DNA from: Chitinophaga costaii
GTDB lineage: Bacteria; Bacteroidota; Bacteroidia; Chitinophagales; Chitinophagaceae
Reading direction: 5' to 3'
DNA: 64,000 nt
Assembly: GCF_900094705.1 (NCBI RefSeq)
Contig: NZ_FMAR01000009.1
Span: forward strand, 1-64,000
Below, piece by piece: positions 7,675-16,671 of the stretch. The notes beneath the pieces are model-generated. The model saw only the letters and a program-made list of their open reading frames with translations, was not told where the DNA came from and ran no database searches. The position numbers and the translations under genes were made by a program. Positions within the stretch are counted from its first letter, which is position 1, and each line of letters begins with the position of its first letter.

Positions 7675-8328
7675 ATGAAATACACTTTATACATTTTGGC
7701 ATTATTGCTAATAACACCAATAGTTGGTCATGCACATGTGATTGTAGATGAACTCTCCCATCAATCATCAAATACCATCGCCTGGGAATACCTGAAGCTT
7801 GGATACCGACACATTTTACCACTGGGATTTGACCATATTCTATTTATCCTTTCTTTGTTGTTACTCAGCCCTAAATTAAAACCCTTATTGATTCAAGCCA
7901 GTACATTTACCATAGCGCATTCTATCACATTAGGATTATCGGTATTTGGATGCATACACCCTATCCCACAGCTGGTGGAACCGTTAATTTCCATCACCAT
8001 TTTAATAGTGGCATTGGAAAACATATTTTCCAGCAAGTTGCGATCCTCCCGTTTAATAGTGGTATTTCTTTTTGGATTGATACACGGAATGGGATTTGCC
8101 AATGCACTAATGGGTGTAGGATTGCCCCAAAGCAGTTATCTATTGGGCGTATTGATGTTTAACATTGGTGTAGAATTCGGACAAATAACCGTGATTTTAG
8201 TGGCTTATATTATCCTCGTGAAATGGGTTTCCAAAAAATTAGATTATAAAAAGTACATTGTTACGCCCATATCCATAATAATCGCGCTGACCGCAATCTA
8301 TTGGACCATTCAACGCATTTGGGCGTAA
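7675..8328 (+). CDS. HupE/UreJ family membrane protein
   Basis: A 217-residue membrane protein with an N-terminal signal or first membrane segment and about six further hydrophobic helices. The conserved HupE/UreJ landmarks are present: GYRHILPLGFDHILFIL (His/Asp-rich first helix), FTIAHSITLGLSVF, the ALENIFSS segment, GLIHGMGFANAL, and FNIGVEFGQ. HupE and UreJ are secondary transporters linked to nickel or cobalt; the helix His residues bind the ion. No hydrogenase or urease gene is in the window. The gene lies 14 bases from the end of a convergent TPR lipoprotein gene. The neighbouring DUF4331 pair suggests delivery or sensing of a metal in the envelope, but this is a guess from proximity. 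Confidence 0.85.
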   Translation: MKYTLYILALLLITPIVGHAHVIVDELSHQSSNTIAWEYLKLGYRHILPLGFDHILFILSLLLLSPKLKPLLIQASTFTIAHSITLGLSVFGCIHPIPQLVEPLISITILIVALENIFSSKLRSSRLIVVFLFGLIHGMGFANALMGVGLPQSSYLLGVLMFNIGVEFGQITVILVAYIILVKWVSKKLDYKKYIVTPISIIIALTAIYWTIQRIWA

Positions 8329-8342
8329 GGCCAAAAAAACAA

Positions 8343-9647
8343 CTACAACATCTTTTCCATATCTTCTATCATGTATGGGCTAAGATCATATTTGTTTTGC
8401 ATGGCCGCCTCAAAACATTTCGCTGCATCAAAACCATGGCGAATACTGTTAAGGACTTTGCCTACATAATATAATTCGATTCCTTCCAGGGGTTTACCTG
8501 CAATATGTTGTTGAAATACCTGATATGCCTTTTCCTGCTGATGATTGCACAACAAACTATAAGCATACCAGGCATAAGTTTGCGGCGTTGCACGATTCTT
8601 TAATTCTGCAAAAGCTACATCCACCGCATTTTGGGGCCGGTTCAGTACCGTTGCATACAATTCAATTAGATATTTATCATACATCAATTCATATTCAGGC
8701 AAAGAAGCCTCTTTAACAAACCTGTTGGCATAATATATAATTTTATTTTCATCATGTTGCCATTGTGCCATTTGGTACATTTTGTAATATGGATCAGGCA
8801 ATTTATTTCTGCTCACCGCAAGATTAAACAACGCGTTGGCATTAGCAGTATCGTTATCCTGCACTAAAGCCACCCATCCTAATTGCAGCAGCGAATGCAT
8901 ATCTCCAGGATTGAAACGGATAGCTTGTTTTAAATCATTCGCAGCAGTTGCCAATTTTTTTTGATGCACCGCTAAATCACCCAACATAGACCAGGCAAGA
9001 TTTTGTAAATAAGGATTTTTACCGGCTAAAGCCACTGCCTGTTGCATGGCACTAAACGCACTATCAGGCTCACCATTCAAATGATCTAATTTTGATCTTC
9101 TAAAAAAATAATTATAGTCCCGGATATAATCTTTATTTCTCAATACCCCAGCAGCCTGCTCATACTTCCCCAGCTCAAAATTAACATCAAATCCTAACGC
9201 ATTTCTTTGATAAGCTTTCACCCCTATTTTGCAAGCCTTTTGATAGAAAGTATCTGCTGTTGCAAAACGATGATGCATAATAGAAAGAGAAACCAAATTT
9301 AACAGTGGCGCCGCTAGAGTATGTGCAAAAGTGGCATCCACCTGTTTCAATATAACATCCGCCTTATCCAGATCCTGTAGATTTCCAGCTAATTTAAATC
9401 GATTCACCAAAGTAGCAGCGTACTGCATTTCATTAATATTACCAGGTCGCAACGAATCTATACGTCCAGACCAGAAGTCCATATTACGTTGATTGGAGGC
9501 CAGTAAAGAATCGCACGTGTAAATATGCTGAAGACTGTCCACAAATGCAGCATCTACGATGGGCTTGCCATTTTTGCATGCATTAAAGACAAAAATTATC
9601 ATGAGGGAAATGGACACTGTACCATAGCGGAAAAAAGGTTTCATCAT
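8343..9647 (-). CDS. TPR-repeat lipoprotein
   Basis: A 434-residue protein with a lipobox VFNAC (lipid Cys at residue 24) and then a chain of tetratricopeptide-like helical pairs. Examples are LQDLDKADVILKQVDATF, YQKACKIGVKAYQR, GKYEQAAGVLRNKDY, QKKLATAANDLKQAIRFNPGDMHSLLQLGW and HQQEKAYQVFQQHIAGKP. TPRs are protein-protein scaffolds; the lipobox puts this one in the envelope. Its 3' end faces that of HupE (14 bases apart). I have a general impression that TPR proteins accompany DUF4331/HupE genes in other Bacteroidota, but I cannot check this here. Convergent orientation means it is not in the same operon, so any joint function rests on conserved proximity. Confidence 0.75.
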   Translation of the reverse strand: MMKPFFRYGTVSISLMIIFVFNACKNGKPIVDAAFVDSLQHIYTCDSLLASNQRNMDFWSGRIDSLRPGNINEMQYAATLVNRFKLAGNLQDLDKADVILKQVDATFAHTLAAPLLNLVSLSIMHHRFATADTFYQKACKIGVKAYQRNALGFDVNFELGKYEQAAGVLRNKDYIRDYNYFFRRSKLDHLNGEPDSAFSAMQQAVALAGKNPYLQNLAWSMLGDLAVHQKKLATAANDLKQAIRFNPGDMHSLLQLGWVALVQDNDTANANALFNLAVSRNKLPDPYYKMYQMAQWQHDENKIIYYANRFVKEASLPEYELMYDKYLIELYATVLNRPQNAVDVAFAELKNRATPQTYAWYAYSLLCNHQQEKAYQVFQQHIAGKPLEGIELYYVGKVLNSIRHGFDAAKCFEAAMQNKYDLSPYMIEDMEKML

Positions 9648-9824
9648 TTGTGTTTAATTAAATGACGTATGTAGACGACGTTCCTTACAAAATATTAGGC
9701 TTTCATTCCTAAAAGTGAGCTGATGTAGGAATACCGGCTAAGTAAACATTTTATTACTTATGACATATTAAATTATTTTTAATATAAAAACACCTTGTTA
9801 AGAATGATAGATAACTAACCGCCA

Positions 9825-10414
9825 TTATCGAGATCCTTTCGCTCCGTTTGAAAAGTCACTATTATGATTACTGACTGCAAAGAATGGCTGAACAAAATCA
9901 CAGAGCGCTTGCGGTGTAACCACAATGGTACTTATACGGCTATAACACGCCATATTGATTCCTACAAAATGTTTCTGAATACCAAACACCGGACCTCCAC
10001 ATGCTGATGCGGTAATGACACCATCTTGAACAAAGATATGCCGGAAGCCATCCCTCACCGTACTTCTCCCACCATCAAACATTGCTGCCTGGTGATGGGA
10101 AGTGACAGGATAGGAACGCAACTGCGCCGTTAATGTGTCGATAACATCCTTTTGACGGCATACTACAGCAACCTGGTCGTTAGGCCTGTTCATCCGGATA
10201 GTATTCATGAAGCTTACAGGATCATGCACGGCAACATTATTCCTAATAAATATCTCATCGTAATTGGTCAGGTATACTCAGGCAGGGCTCACTTGTTCAA
10301 TAGTTTATTGTATTTGGGGTTGCAATTTATCCATACCTGGCGCTTGAGCCATTGCCACAGGCACCCCGCTCATTCTAACGAAAAAAACAACAACACCGCT
10401 ATCCTTTTATACAT
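9825..10414 (-). pseudogene. Decayed PDZ/trypsin-like protease-family gene
   Basis: The intact piece is a 134-residue frame (9825-10229). Reading further 5' in the same frame gives the residues TIEQVSPA and VYLTNYDEIFIRNNVAVHD, interrupted by TGA (10278-10280) and TAA (10305-10307). Beyond a T7 run (A7 at 10381-10387 on the plus strand) the frame shifts by one base into a signal-peptide-like start MYKRIAVLLFF at 10414. The body contains HDPVSFMNTIRMNRPNDQV (PDZ-like) and ITASACGGPVFGIQKHFVGINMA, the region around the S1 nucleophile. Cys stands where active enzymes have Ser. CGGP also occurs in pseudo-protease domains, so the change may be older than the decay. The start lies 21 bases behind a TlpA gene of the SusC/D locus. 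Confidence 0.7.
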
Positions 10415-10435
10415 TTTCACTATCTCCAAACCTAT

Positions 10436-11548
10436 TTACTTTCCGAATAATTCTACCAGTTTTCTATCCAAATTATCACCACGCAGGTTCTTTGCGATGA
10501 TCTTGCCCGTTGGATCTATCAGGTAGTTGGTAGGCACGGCGGTAAGGCCATATAACTTGCCACATCCCCCACCAAACCCTTGCAGGTCGGACGCCTGGTC
10601 CCAAGTTACACCGTCCATTGTAACGGCACGCAACCAGTATTCTTTGCCCTTATCGGTATAGTCCATCGACACACCCAAAATGGCGAACGGTACGTCTTTA
10701 TAACGTTCGTGCACGGCTTTCAAATGCGGATTATCTGCGCGGCAGGGCATGCACCAGCTAGCCCAGAAATCCACCAATACATACTTGCCCCGGTAGTTTG
10801 ATAACGACACATTAGCATCTTGTAAATTTTTAACGGTGAAGTCGGGCGCCTGACAACCTACGGCCACATTAAATAGGTTGGCATAAGCCTTTCCGGATGG
10901 CGACGTCTGAAGGTTTTTAGGGAATTTATAGAAATACGCTTTAGCTTTTTCCAGGTTGTAGGCCGGATCTATAGCATCTGCCAGTAGTTCCAGGCTTACC
11001 AGCGAGTTGGGATGTTTTTTAATAAATGCCTCCTGCGCAGGATTTTGCCGGCTAGCCAGTTCGTCGTAAGCTGCCTGCACCGCTGGCATTAGTTCGGGGA
11101 TATCCTGAGCCCTTCTTTTGGCGATGTACAGCGCCTCCGATTCTATATTAAAAGGCTTTAGCAGTTGCACTAATTCCCGGTAATCTTTATTCATCTGCGT
11201 ACCTCCGATGGTGGCGTATTTCAGGGAGTCTGTAGCATTGATGGTAATGGTACCTTGCTCCAGGTATACATCAATCTGATCCATGCGGGCTGGTTCTGTA
11301 TAGAAAGGGTATTTACTATAACGGATAAATACCGTTGCCTTCATCGCATAAGGAACCGTACCGGTAATGATAAAATGCCCATTCCTAATGGCTGCAGTAT
11401 CGGTATATCCTTTCCGATCTAGGCGGTAAAAAACACAGGCAGTAACGGGTTCGCTACGGTCTTTTACAGTGCCTTCAATTACATAATGCTGTTGGGCAAA
11501 AACAGTAACGGGTATAAATGCTAAAAGCAATAATAAAACCTTGTTCAT
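10436..11548 (-). CDS. DUF4369-TlpA family thiol-disulfide protein (second copy)
   Basis: I chose the ATG at 11548, directly before the signal peptide (NKVLLLLLAFIPVTVFAQ), giving 370 residues. The N-terminal half is the DUF4369 beta domain seen in Bacteroidota TlpA proteins (HYVIEGTVKDRSEPVTACVFYRL). The C-terminal about 145 residues form a TlpA/AhpC-TSA thioredoxin domain (VGCQAPDFTVKNLQDANVSLSNY) with active site WASWCMPC and a cis-Pro loop AVPTNYLID. Such proteins reduce disulfides or mature cytochromes and surface proteins in the periplasm. It is a tandem paralogue of the next gene upstream (11631-12758) and belongs to the SusC/SusD transcription unit. It probably keeps peptide substrates or uptake proteins in the proper thiol state; that role is inferred. 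Confidence 0.85.
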   Translation of the reverse strand: MNKVLLLLLAFIPVTVFAQQHYVIEGTVKDRSEPVTACVFYRLDRKGYTDTAAIRNGHFIITGTVPYAMKATVFIRYSKYPFYTEPARMDQIDVYLEQGTITINATDSLKYATIGGTQMNKDYRELVQLLKPFNIESEALYIAKRRAQDIPELMPAVQAAYDELASRQNPAQEAFIKKHPNSLVSLELLADAIDPAYNLEKAKAYFYKFPKNLQTSPSGKAYANLFNVAVGCQAPDFTVKNLQDANVSLSNYRGKYVLVDFWASWCMPCRADNPHLKAVHERYKDVPFAILGVSMDYTDKGKEYWLRAVTMDGVTWDQASDLQGFGGGCGKLYGLTAVPTNYLIDPTGKIIAKNLRGDNLDRKLVELFGK

Positions 11549-11630
11549 GATGGATAGTATAATGGTGGACATTGATGCACAAAAACAGATAATAGCGCCG
11601 CTGAGAAGCGGCGCAGGTCATTCGTTTATG

Positions 11631-12758
11631 TTAAGATTTTGGCAGCACTTCTTCGAGTTTTTTAATAAGATCTTCACCGCGCAGATCTTTAGCGATGATC
11701 TTGCCGCTAGGGTCTATCAGAAAATTGCTCGGAATAGACGACACCAGGTACATGCCGGCAGCGGCATTGCCTGCACCTTGGAGATCCGACAGTTGCTCAT
11801 ATGGCAAGCCATCTTTTTCAATGGCGGCCAGCCATTTTTCACGGGAGTCGCTTGCACCACCATCCAATGAGATACCTACTACAGTGAAATTTTTATCTTT
11901 AAATGTATTGTAGGCTTTGACTACGTTTGGATTTTCCTTGCGGCAGGGCACGCACCAACTTGCCCAGAAATCGAGCAAAACATATTTGCCTTTGTAAGAC
12001 GACAGGGAAATCATTTCATCCTTGGTGTTCTTCATTGAAAATTCCGGTGCCGGTGATCCTACGTTCACTTCGCGGGCTTTTTTTGTAGCGGCCAAAAAGC
12101 GCTGGGCAGGACCTGAATCCTGCAAATCCTGACTCAACATACCTATCAGCATCCTGCTTTTTGGAGGATCGGTAGCAGGTGTAAAGGATGAACGGATGAG
12201 GTTTAAGCTTACCACAGACCCAGGGTGAGTTTTAACAAAAGCTATCTGAGCTTTTTCTTTCTTTGCTAAAAGCGCCGTATAGTCATCTTTTAGTTTCACC
12301 TGCAATGCATCATTTCCTTCCGCCTTCAGGTAGGCCGCGTTTACCGCAGCTTCTTGTTGTTTAAATGGTTGCAGTAAATCCATCATTTCCTGCTGGTCTT
12401 TATTGAGGGCAGTACCACCTACCCGCGCATGCTGCAATGAGTCGGGAGAAATTACCGTAACAGTGCCGTTTTCCAGATAAACCCCTACCTGGTCTGGTCC
12501 CGGCCTGTCTTTAGGTGAAGCGCCATTTTGAAATAACAATACATAGGCCTTCATCGGCTCAGATACCTTTCCCTGTATAATAAACTGGTCGTGTTCCACA
12601 ATGCCCGAGTCGCTCCGCAGTACCCCATGCTCCTGGTACCATACATACGCTTTGGCCGGATAATGGATGTGTTTCACCTTACCAACCACGGTATAATTTT
12701 GCTGGGCCATTGCGCCCAGCGGTAACGCGGTCATCAGCAGCCACAATTTGCTTTTCAT
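11631..12758 (-). CDS. DUF4369-TlpA family thiol-disulfide protein (first copy)
   Basis: A 375-residue exported protein (signal peptide MKSKLWLLMTALPLGAMAQ). The layout is the same as its downstream paralogue: a DUF4369-type N-terminal beta domain (YTVVGKVKHIHYPAKAYVWY), a helical linker (about residues 120-210), and a TlpA thioredoxin domain (VGSPAPEFSMKNTKDEMISL) with WASWCVPCRKENP and the cis-Pro loop SIPSNFLIDPSG. The two proteins are alike throughout, which points to tandem duplication. It lies 21 bases after the PKD-like gene in a tight leftward operon. The active-site dipeptide differs (Val-Pro here, Met-Pro in the other), which can shift redox potential, so the copies may have divided roles. 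Confidence 0.86.
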   Translation of the reverse strand: MKSKLWLLMTALPLGAMAQQNYTVVGKVKHIHYPAKAYVWYQEHGVLRSDSGIVEHDQFIIQGKVSEPMKAYVLLFQNGASPKDRPGPDQVGVYLENGTVTVISPDSLQHARVGGTALNKDQQEMMDLLQPFKQQEAAVNAAYLKAEGNDALQVKLKDDYTALLAKKEKAQIAFVKTHPGSVVSLNLIRSSFTPATDPPKSRMLIGMLSQDLQDSGPAQRFLAATKKAREVNVGSPAPEFSMKNTKDEMISLSSYKGKYVLLDFWASWCVPCRKENPNVVKAYNTFKDKNFTVVGISLDGGASDSREKWLAAIEKDGLPYEQLSDLQGAGNAAAGMYLVSSIPSNFLIDPSGKIIAKDLRGEDLIKKLEEVLPKS

Positions 12759-12779
12759 ATTTAACGGTTTTTTTGTTGA

Positions 12780-14387
12780 CTAGTAGTACCGGTACATGCT
12801 GTAATAAAAGGAAGTCGTGTTGGGCGTTGTATAGAGCATAGTCTTTACACGGCCTGTACCCTGGTATACGCTGCCGGTTTGATTCAGCGTATTGCCTAGT
12901 ACATTAAACTGGTAAATTTTATAATTTCCGCCCGAATAGGTAGCCACTACCAGGTTGGTAAAATTATAGCTGGCAGGCGTATCATATTGGCAATTAATAA
13001 ATTTCATGTAAGTGATTTCTTCACCAGCCGGGAAGCTGTATAAATTATCGATGTAATTCTTGCTGTCGATACTATAAGCCCCGATCTTATTGGCATTGGC
13101 GAAGTATAAAATGGGATTATTTTTATTCAGTGCATACAGGCTGGCCGATGTAAGGTTTGGGTACTGGCTGGCCAACAGGGTGTCTGCATACCGGATGGGA
13201 CTATGCGCACCATTGTAGCGGGAAGGAATCAGCTCCGCCAGGTTTAAGCCCAGCAATACCATGTCGCTGCTGTTATCTCTTTTCAACAAGCCGTAGGCCC
13301 GTCCATTGGTAGTAAGTAAGGTATCCAGCGAACCGTCTGTATTTTCCAGGAACACCAGTTGGCCCCCCAGGTGATTGGCAGAAATATTGTATTGCTGGCC
13401 ACCTCCGCTACTATTTAAATACTCGTCTGGAAAGTAAGTAACATCGGTTTGCTGGAACCGTACTGTTACAAACGATTCACTCAGTTTATCAAACCCCATC
13501 ACATACCCCACATCTGTAGAGCCAGCGCTGGGTGTAATCGTGAAATAAGGAGATAGCGAATAATTGCCAGTACGTTCCGGAAGGAAGCTATTAGACTTGG
13601 GATTCATCCCTTGCGCCCTTCCATTATTCACCAATACCATGAGATTAGGATCTGCCACCAGACCCTGGTAATTGCGGGTAGCAAGCGGTGGTACTTCATA
13701 AAAAAGCTGATCGCTATTGGCCAGCACCTTTTCATCTTTAATCCGGTAGGCCAGGAATTCCTTGCTGCTCATAGGCATCAGGCAACTGTTGTTCTGGTAA
13801 AAAGTGTGGCTTACCGGTTCCAGGTAATTATACAGGGATGTAAACGCGAGTCCTACCGGGGTACCGCTGAGCGGGTTGCCGTATTTGGCCGAAATAATAT
13901 TCGTGTTGGTCGAAGCACCATTGGAGGAGATCAGGAAGGCATCCATATCGGTATTACCATCTGCCGTCCCTTTCAGTACGTACCATCCACGTTCTGCACG
14001 GCTTACTACATTCCAGGAAAGGGTAATGGCCGCCGTAACACCAGTGGCAACGTTGGTTACTTCTTCCCGTACCTGGTAAGTACCCAGGCTATCCATCACT
14101 TGCACAAAATCTTTATGCTCCGACACTAGTTCTAACACCTGTACATAATTTGGCCGGCTGGCATACCGAAACCACTTGTAAGTAAATGTGGCTGCCTGGC
14201 CTCCATAGTCTATCGTGGGGCTGATGGTAACCGTGTCGCCAATGCTTTTTTCAGTGATCGCCGGAGTGGTAATAACAATATCCGGCAATGGTTTGATGTT
14301 ATTATTTTCCTTTTTACAGGCAGCAGCCAGGATCGTGATGCCTGCTATCAGGAGCAGGCAGTGACGGTAATATATAGAGTTAAACAT
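12780..14387 (-). CDS. PKD-like family surface lipoprotein
   Basis: A 535-residue lipoprotein with lipobox ILAAAC (Cys near residue 24). The start of the mature part, PDIVITTPAITEKSIGDTVTISPTIDYGGQAATFTYKWFRY, is the Ig-like opening of the Bacteroidota PKD-like lipoprotein family. The remaining 400 residues are beta-rich and probably form a propeller-like region (repeated short strands, many Tyr and Asn, for example LIPSRYNGAHSPIRY and NKIGAYSIDSKNYID). Such genes travel with SusC/SusD/DUF4843 genes and are taken to be surface-exposed ligand-binding accessory proteins. Here it follows DUF4843 by 18 bases and precedes the TlpA genes by 21. No enzymatic motif is seen. Confidence 0.8.
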   Translation of the reverse strand: MFNSIYYRHCLLLIAGITILAAACKKENNNIKPLPDIVITTPAITEKSIGDTVTISPTIDYGGQAATFTYKWFRYASRPNYVQVLELVSEHKDFVQVMDSLGTYQVREEVTNVATGVTAAITLSWNVVSRAERGWYVLKGTADGNTDMDAFLISSNGASTNTNIISAKYGNPLSGTPVGLAFTSLYNYLEPVSHTFYQNNSCLMPMSSKEFLAYRIKDEKVLANSDQLFYEVPPLATRNYQGLVADPNLMVLVNNGRAQGMNPKSNSFLPERTGNYSLSPYFTITPSAGSTDVGYVMGFDKLSESFVTVRFQQTDVTYFPDEYLNSSGGGQQYNISANHLGGQLVFLENTDGSLDTLLTTNGRAYGLLKRDNSSDMVLLGLNLAELIPSRYNGAHSPIRYADTLLASQYPNLTSASLYALNKNNPILYFANANKIGAYSIDSKNYIDNLYSFPAGEEITYMKFINCQYDTPASYNFTNLVVATYSGGNYKIYQFNVLGNTLNQTGSVYQGTGRVKTMLYTTPNTTSFYYSMYRYY

Positions 14388-14405
14388 GCGCTACATTTTT
14401 ATGGT

Positions 14406-15197
14406 TTACAAAGGTGGAAAGGTAACGGCAGACGTGGCTAATGCAGGATCTTCCCGCAGCTCCGTTTGTCCGGCGGCCAGCCTGGCCGCATTGACCGCCT
14501 TCAGGGCCTGGGTGAATTTAAAAAGGTAATAAGCCTGCAAACTGGTGTTGCTGCCAATGGTGGCAATGAAATCTGCATCCCAGCGATCGCCCGATTGGTC
14601 TATCAGGAACTGGTGTTTAACGGGGCCATAAGTACCCAGGAAGAAACTGGCCGTCCAGTTAGAGGGTTTACTGAGCCGGTCGGAGATATACACAATACCC
14701 TCGGTATGGTTACTATTTCCTGGTGCAAAATCGTCTGACTGGTCTATCTTGAAATGCAACTGGTAAGTAGATGTTTTCAGCGAAGTATCGCGGATGGTAA
14801 TGATCGGCACATAAGCCTGGAAAGAATCGGCATCTATTTTCCATAACAGCTTTAGCGCTGCATTATCGAAGGGTACGTAATGCACGCCGGCTACCGCATC
14901 GGGATAAGCCGGGCTGGCCGATGTATCAGCAAAGGCTGTAAACTTGATGTAACTGTCTTTATTTGGCACTGTACCTACCGCGCGTACATGAAAGAGCACG
15001 GTATCGTATTGTACGGAAGGGTCTTTATAAAAAAAGGTAGAATATCCTGCCGTCACTGCTTTAATATCATTGTCATAATAAAACTCCAGGAATTGCTGGC
15101 CGGAATACACCCCAGGCATGTCTTTCTTGCAGGAGCCGCACAACAAGATGGTGAGCAGCAGCGCACCCATATGTGTGATTTTCTTATTCATGGTCAT
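14406..15197 (-). CDS. DUF4843 surface lipoprotein
   Basis: A 263-residue lipoprotein (lipobox LLCGSC) with a DUF4843 architecture: an N-terminal Ig-like domain (FLEFYYDNDIKAVTAGYSTFFYKDPSVQYDTVLFHVRAVG) and a C-terminal piece ending in GQTELREDP. The signature about the turn AGVHYVPFDNAALKLLWKIDADSF (a Calx-beta/IgSF-like sequence) and SDRLSKPSNWTASFFLGTYGPVKHQFLI is typical. In Bacteroidota these lipoproteins sit beside SusD and are thought to form part of the surface ligand-binding complex. The gene is 28 bases after SusD and 18 before the PKD-like gene, so it is in one operon. A second in-frame Met two codons on (15191) would serve equally as start. Confidence 0.85.
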   Translation of the reverse strand: MTMNKKITHMGALLLTILLCGSCKKDMPGVYSGQQFLEFYYDNDIKAVTAGYSTFFYKDPSVQYDTVLFHVRAVGTVPNKDSYIKFTAFADTSASPAYPDAVAGVHYVPFDNAALKLLWKIDADSFQAYVPIITIRDTSLKTSTYQLHFKIDQSDDFAPGNSNHTEGIVYISDRLSKPSNWTASFFLGTYGPVKHQFLIDQSGDRWDADFIATIGSNTSLQAYYLFKFTQALKAVNAARLAAGQTELREDPALATSAVTFPPL

Positions 15198-15225
15198 TAT
15201 TTTTAAATAGCACCAAGCTGGTTAA

Positions 15226-16671
15226 CTATAGATTAGTAGTTTCTAATGATGGCAATGGCAATACATACTGGGCTTCGCCAGTGCTATGGTCGCTCCATAA
15301 CATATCGGTAATACCAAAGCGCTTGTACGCATAGAACGATTGCCCCTCTCCGTAAAATTCTTTAATGTATTCTGTGAGCAGTACGGAATTACGATTTACA
15401 TCTGTAAGCGTAATTGAGGTAGCTTCCCGCGCCGTTCTATAAGTGGCAAAGTAAACGTTGGCCTCATCCAGCGGTGCGCATTCGCTGGCTATCAGGTACA
15501 TTTCCGATAAGCGGATCAATGGTACAGAAAAAGGGTTGTTGTTGCCGGTGGCCGCAATCATTTCCGCATACTTCTTAGTAGAAGAACAGGTGGTGCCCAC
15601 GGTATAAGAATACACACTATAGAAAAGGGAGGACCGGAGGTCGGGTATGTTTTGATATAAGTCTACAGCTGTTCTGGTTTGAGGAGTAACATTAGACGCC
15701 TGCGAGCCGCTGGACATTCCCGCATCATCGAAGGTGGTCATGTTCAGGCCAAAAAGGTGCTCCGTAAAAAACACGTAGTTCTTGGCAGACAGGTTGGCCC
15801 GCACCCCAAAGCTGAATTTTTTGGTATTGTTGTCGGTATTCACCGCATTGATCACCATCAGCGCATATTTCAACGCATTTTCTTTATCGCCCATCCATAA
15901 GTACACCCTGGCCTTAAGACCCAGCACAGCATAATAGTTCATGCGGTTTTGCCGGTAATACCAGAACATGCTGGTATATTCAGATTTAGAAGCCCATGTT
16001 GTGTTCAGCGAATAGGGAGCATATTTCACAATAGGGTCGTAAGTTTGGAGTAAAGGTTCTGCCTTATCCAGATCGGCCAGCAATTTTGTCATATAACTGG
16101 TATAGGTATCGTACGGGATGGCGTCTTTAGTAACGCTGGTTACGTAGGGCAGATAAGTTTTAGTACCCGCATTGCCCGGCATGGGGCCATACAGCCTTAT
16201 CATATCGAAGTGATTAAACGCCCGCAGCGCCAGCGACTCCCCTTCTATGAGCTTGGCTACCCTGGTTTCCAGAATGGTTTGGGTAGAGAGTGCATCCAGC
16301 AAGCTATTAATATTGGCCAGTACGTTGTATTGGTTGATAAACGTTGTACCCAATGACTGATCTGCCTCAGTAGCAGTATAATCGTGATGAATCAGTTCAT
16401 AATTAAGGGTAGCAGGCTTATTGGAATAATATAACTGCGCCATAAATTCCACACCGCCATTTACAAAAAAACTGGAGGGTGAATAGTTTTTACGCATGTC
16501 TATATAAATACCTACCAGCGCATCCGTATATCCCTGCGTACTGGCAAAAAGCTTGTCTTTGGTGGTTTCCTGCGCCGGTTCCACGGTGAGGTATTTTTTG
16601 CACCCGGTAATACTTATTAACAGTGTAACTGATAATAAAAGGATCTTTATGTTATTCATGATTTTATTCAT
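15226..16671 (-). CDS. RagB/SusD family nutrient-binding lipoprotein (leftward locus)
   Basis: I chose the ATG at 16671 because it overlaps the SusC stop codon as TAATG, a strong sign of translational coupling; Met codons at 16683 and 16659 are also in frame. The product is 481 residues with lipobox SITGC. The N-terminal helix signature LTVEPAQETTKDKLFASTQGYTDALVGIY and the TPR-like helices (LIEGESLALRAFNHFDMIRLYG) define the SusD fold. IRLSEMYLIASECA is the late conserved helix. SusD proteins lie on the outer face of the outer membrane and cap the SusC channel, catching ligand. Co-occurrence with DUF4843, PKD-like and TlpA genes and a broken protease gene suggests peptide-type rather than glycan ligands. 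Confidence 0.9.
   Translation of the reverse strand: MNKIMNNIKILLLSVTLLISITGCKKYLTVEPAQETTKDKLFASTQGYTDALVGIYIDMRKNYSPSSFFVNGGVEFMAQLYYSNKPATLNYELIHHDYTATEADQSLGTTFINQYNVLANINSLLDALSTQTILETRVAKLIEGESLALRAFNHFDMIRLYGPMPGNAGTKTYLPYVTSVTKDAIPYDTYTSYMTKLLADLDKAEPLLQTYDPIVKYAPYSLNTTWASKSEYTSMFWYYRQNRMNYYAVLGLKARVYLWMGDKENALKYALMVINAVNTDNNTKKFSFGVRANLSAKNYVFFTEHLFGLNMTTFDDAGMSSGSQASNVTPQTRTAVDLYQNIPDLRSSLFYSVYSYTVGTTCSSTKKYAEMIAATGNNNPFSVPLIRLSEMYLIASECAPLDEANVYFATYRTAREATSITLTDVNRNSVLLTEYIKEFYGEGQSFYAYKRFGITDMLWSDHSTGEAQYVLPLPSLETTNL

Noticed and set aside
13611-14129. Long open frame (172 codons) on the plus strand
   Set aside because: It lies fully inside the PKD-like lipoprotein gene on the other strand and has no recognisable domain.
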